DNA of 64,000 nucleotides from Setaria digitata (Eukaryota > Nematoda > Chromadorea > Rhabditida > Setariidae). Of this stretch, positions 63,018-64,000 are shown in pieces. The stretch's first letter is position 1. Each line of letters opens with the position of its first letter. The stretch is taken from contig RCAB01000084.1 of the NCBI GenBank assembly GCA_003640385.1, forward strand, positions 62,001 to 126,000, written 5' to 3'. A program made the position numbers and the translations under genes. The notes under the pieces were generated by a model that searched no databases, was not told where the DNA came from, and saw only the letters and a list, made by a program, of their open reading frames with translations.

Positions 63018-64000
63018 GCGTTTTCTTAGTTGAGGCTGAAAATAGTGGATTTTGAATCATCTATTAGGTAACAGTTTCCAGTTCATTTATTGTTGTTAAT
63101 GCCTTATTTCTTCCAAAAGTACTTTGCTTTATAGCCATTTCCCTTCTTTCCAACATTGCAAAAAGAGCTGGAAACTGAGTTATATTTTTTTCGCGGCGTT
63201 TATGAAAATTCAAACAATAATTCTTTTATTTAGTAATTTGCCTCTCACTCATGTTTGTTCAGTTATATATCCTCTTTGCCTCCTTCTCTTCAAGAATTTT
63301 GTCAGCTTATTCGAAAAAAAAAAAAATGTATTCTGTTCTATTTTTCCCTTCATAACGTGTTTGTGTAGATCTACTTGATCCGCTGGGAAAGACGTTTTCT
63401 TTACCTTTTTTCCTCAAAATTTTTGCATTAGATAAAATAATGTTGCTGTGAAATTTTATTTCAAATACTTCATGCTTGAATTTTTTAAATATGCGAAGTT
63501 TTTGGTGCTGGCATGAAGAAATTAAATGGAAATTGGTCAGTGAAATTATCGATTGATGAGTTTTAAATAACTTTCTCAGTTTGCCACATTATAGCATTTT
63601 TTCACTCTTCCTTTTTTCATTTAGTATCAGTTGTGTATCGTTAAACTATGCTGATGCGTAGTTTAGTTGTAATATGTTAATCTTCATAACTCTGAGATAT
63701 GTTTTCAAATCCTTCACAAACATTTATTTGTTTATAATGCTTATCAGACTTTATTTCTTTCGCTGATACATTTGGCAATATTGTCATAAGTAGCGACACC
63801 AACGGCGATAGTAGGAAGCAGTTGTGTGATTTTCTACTTTGTTTTTTAATTTATTTTTCCACAGTATATTGATTTTTTTTATTTGGTATTCACACAGACA
63901 AATACATCTAGATATGTTGATGAGGAAGTAGGCCAAGATAATAAATCATTATACATTAGGGACATACCTTCATATGCAATAGTTTCATAAAATTGATGTG
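63018..64000. other. 3' flank of the PRRC2 gene
   Basis: AT-rich sequence following the stop codon. No coding exon or clear repeat was seen before the window edge. Confidence 0.5.

Overview
The window looks like nuclear DNA of a nematode, most likely a filarial or other clade III species. It is AT-rich, its genes are split by many introns (mostly about 50 to 900 nt) ending in TTTCAG-like or TTTTAG-like sites, and the encoded proteins are animal housekeeping factors. No rRNA, tRNA, CRISPR array, transposase or viral gene was seen. All exon models come from reading the sequence by eye; frame continuity across splice sites and recalled family motifs were the main tests.

Layout. 1-6943 (minus): a Na+-coupled bicarbonate transporter of the SLC4 family, running off the left edge. 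6944-14243: mostly gene-free, apart from a possible 41-residue membrane microprotein at 12844-13031 with a well-placed TATA box. 14244-18010 (plus): eIF2B delta, 477 aa. 18943-36461 (plus): proteasome lid/base subunit Rpn2/PSMD1, with one intron of about 8 kb (24026-32008). Inside that intron, on the minus strand (26992-30095), lies a decayed biogenic-amine GPCR. 36823-37248 (minus): a two-exon gene for an unrecognised 112-aa protein, head to head with COA6 (plus, 37271-37848); only 22 bp separate the two start codons. 38552-41748 (plus): mitochondrial protein-only RNase P nuclease (PRORP/MRPP3). 42442-46924 (plus): Vps45, 551 aa. 46925-50802: intergenic, with a GC- and CpG-rich island near 49.0-49.8 kb. 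50803-63017 (plus): a PRRC2/BAT2-family protein, 34 exons and 1,984 aa. 63018-64000: downstream sequence without a gene.

The active genes serve unrelated core functions: ion/pH transport, translation initiation, protein degradation, cytochrome oxidase assembly, mitochondrial tRNA processing, endosomal SNARE control and mRNA granule biology. No operon is evident; neighbouring same-strand genes lie about 0.7 to 3.9 kb apart. The most notable observations are the nested GPCR pseudogene with several independent lesions, the compact head-to-head gene pair, an 80-bp tandem duplication that copied and then lost a splice donor in rpn-2, and two otherwise clean exons whose 3' splice site lacks AG.
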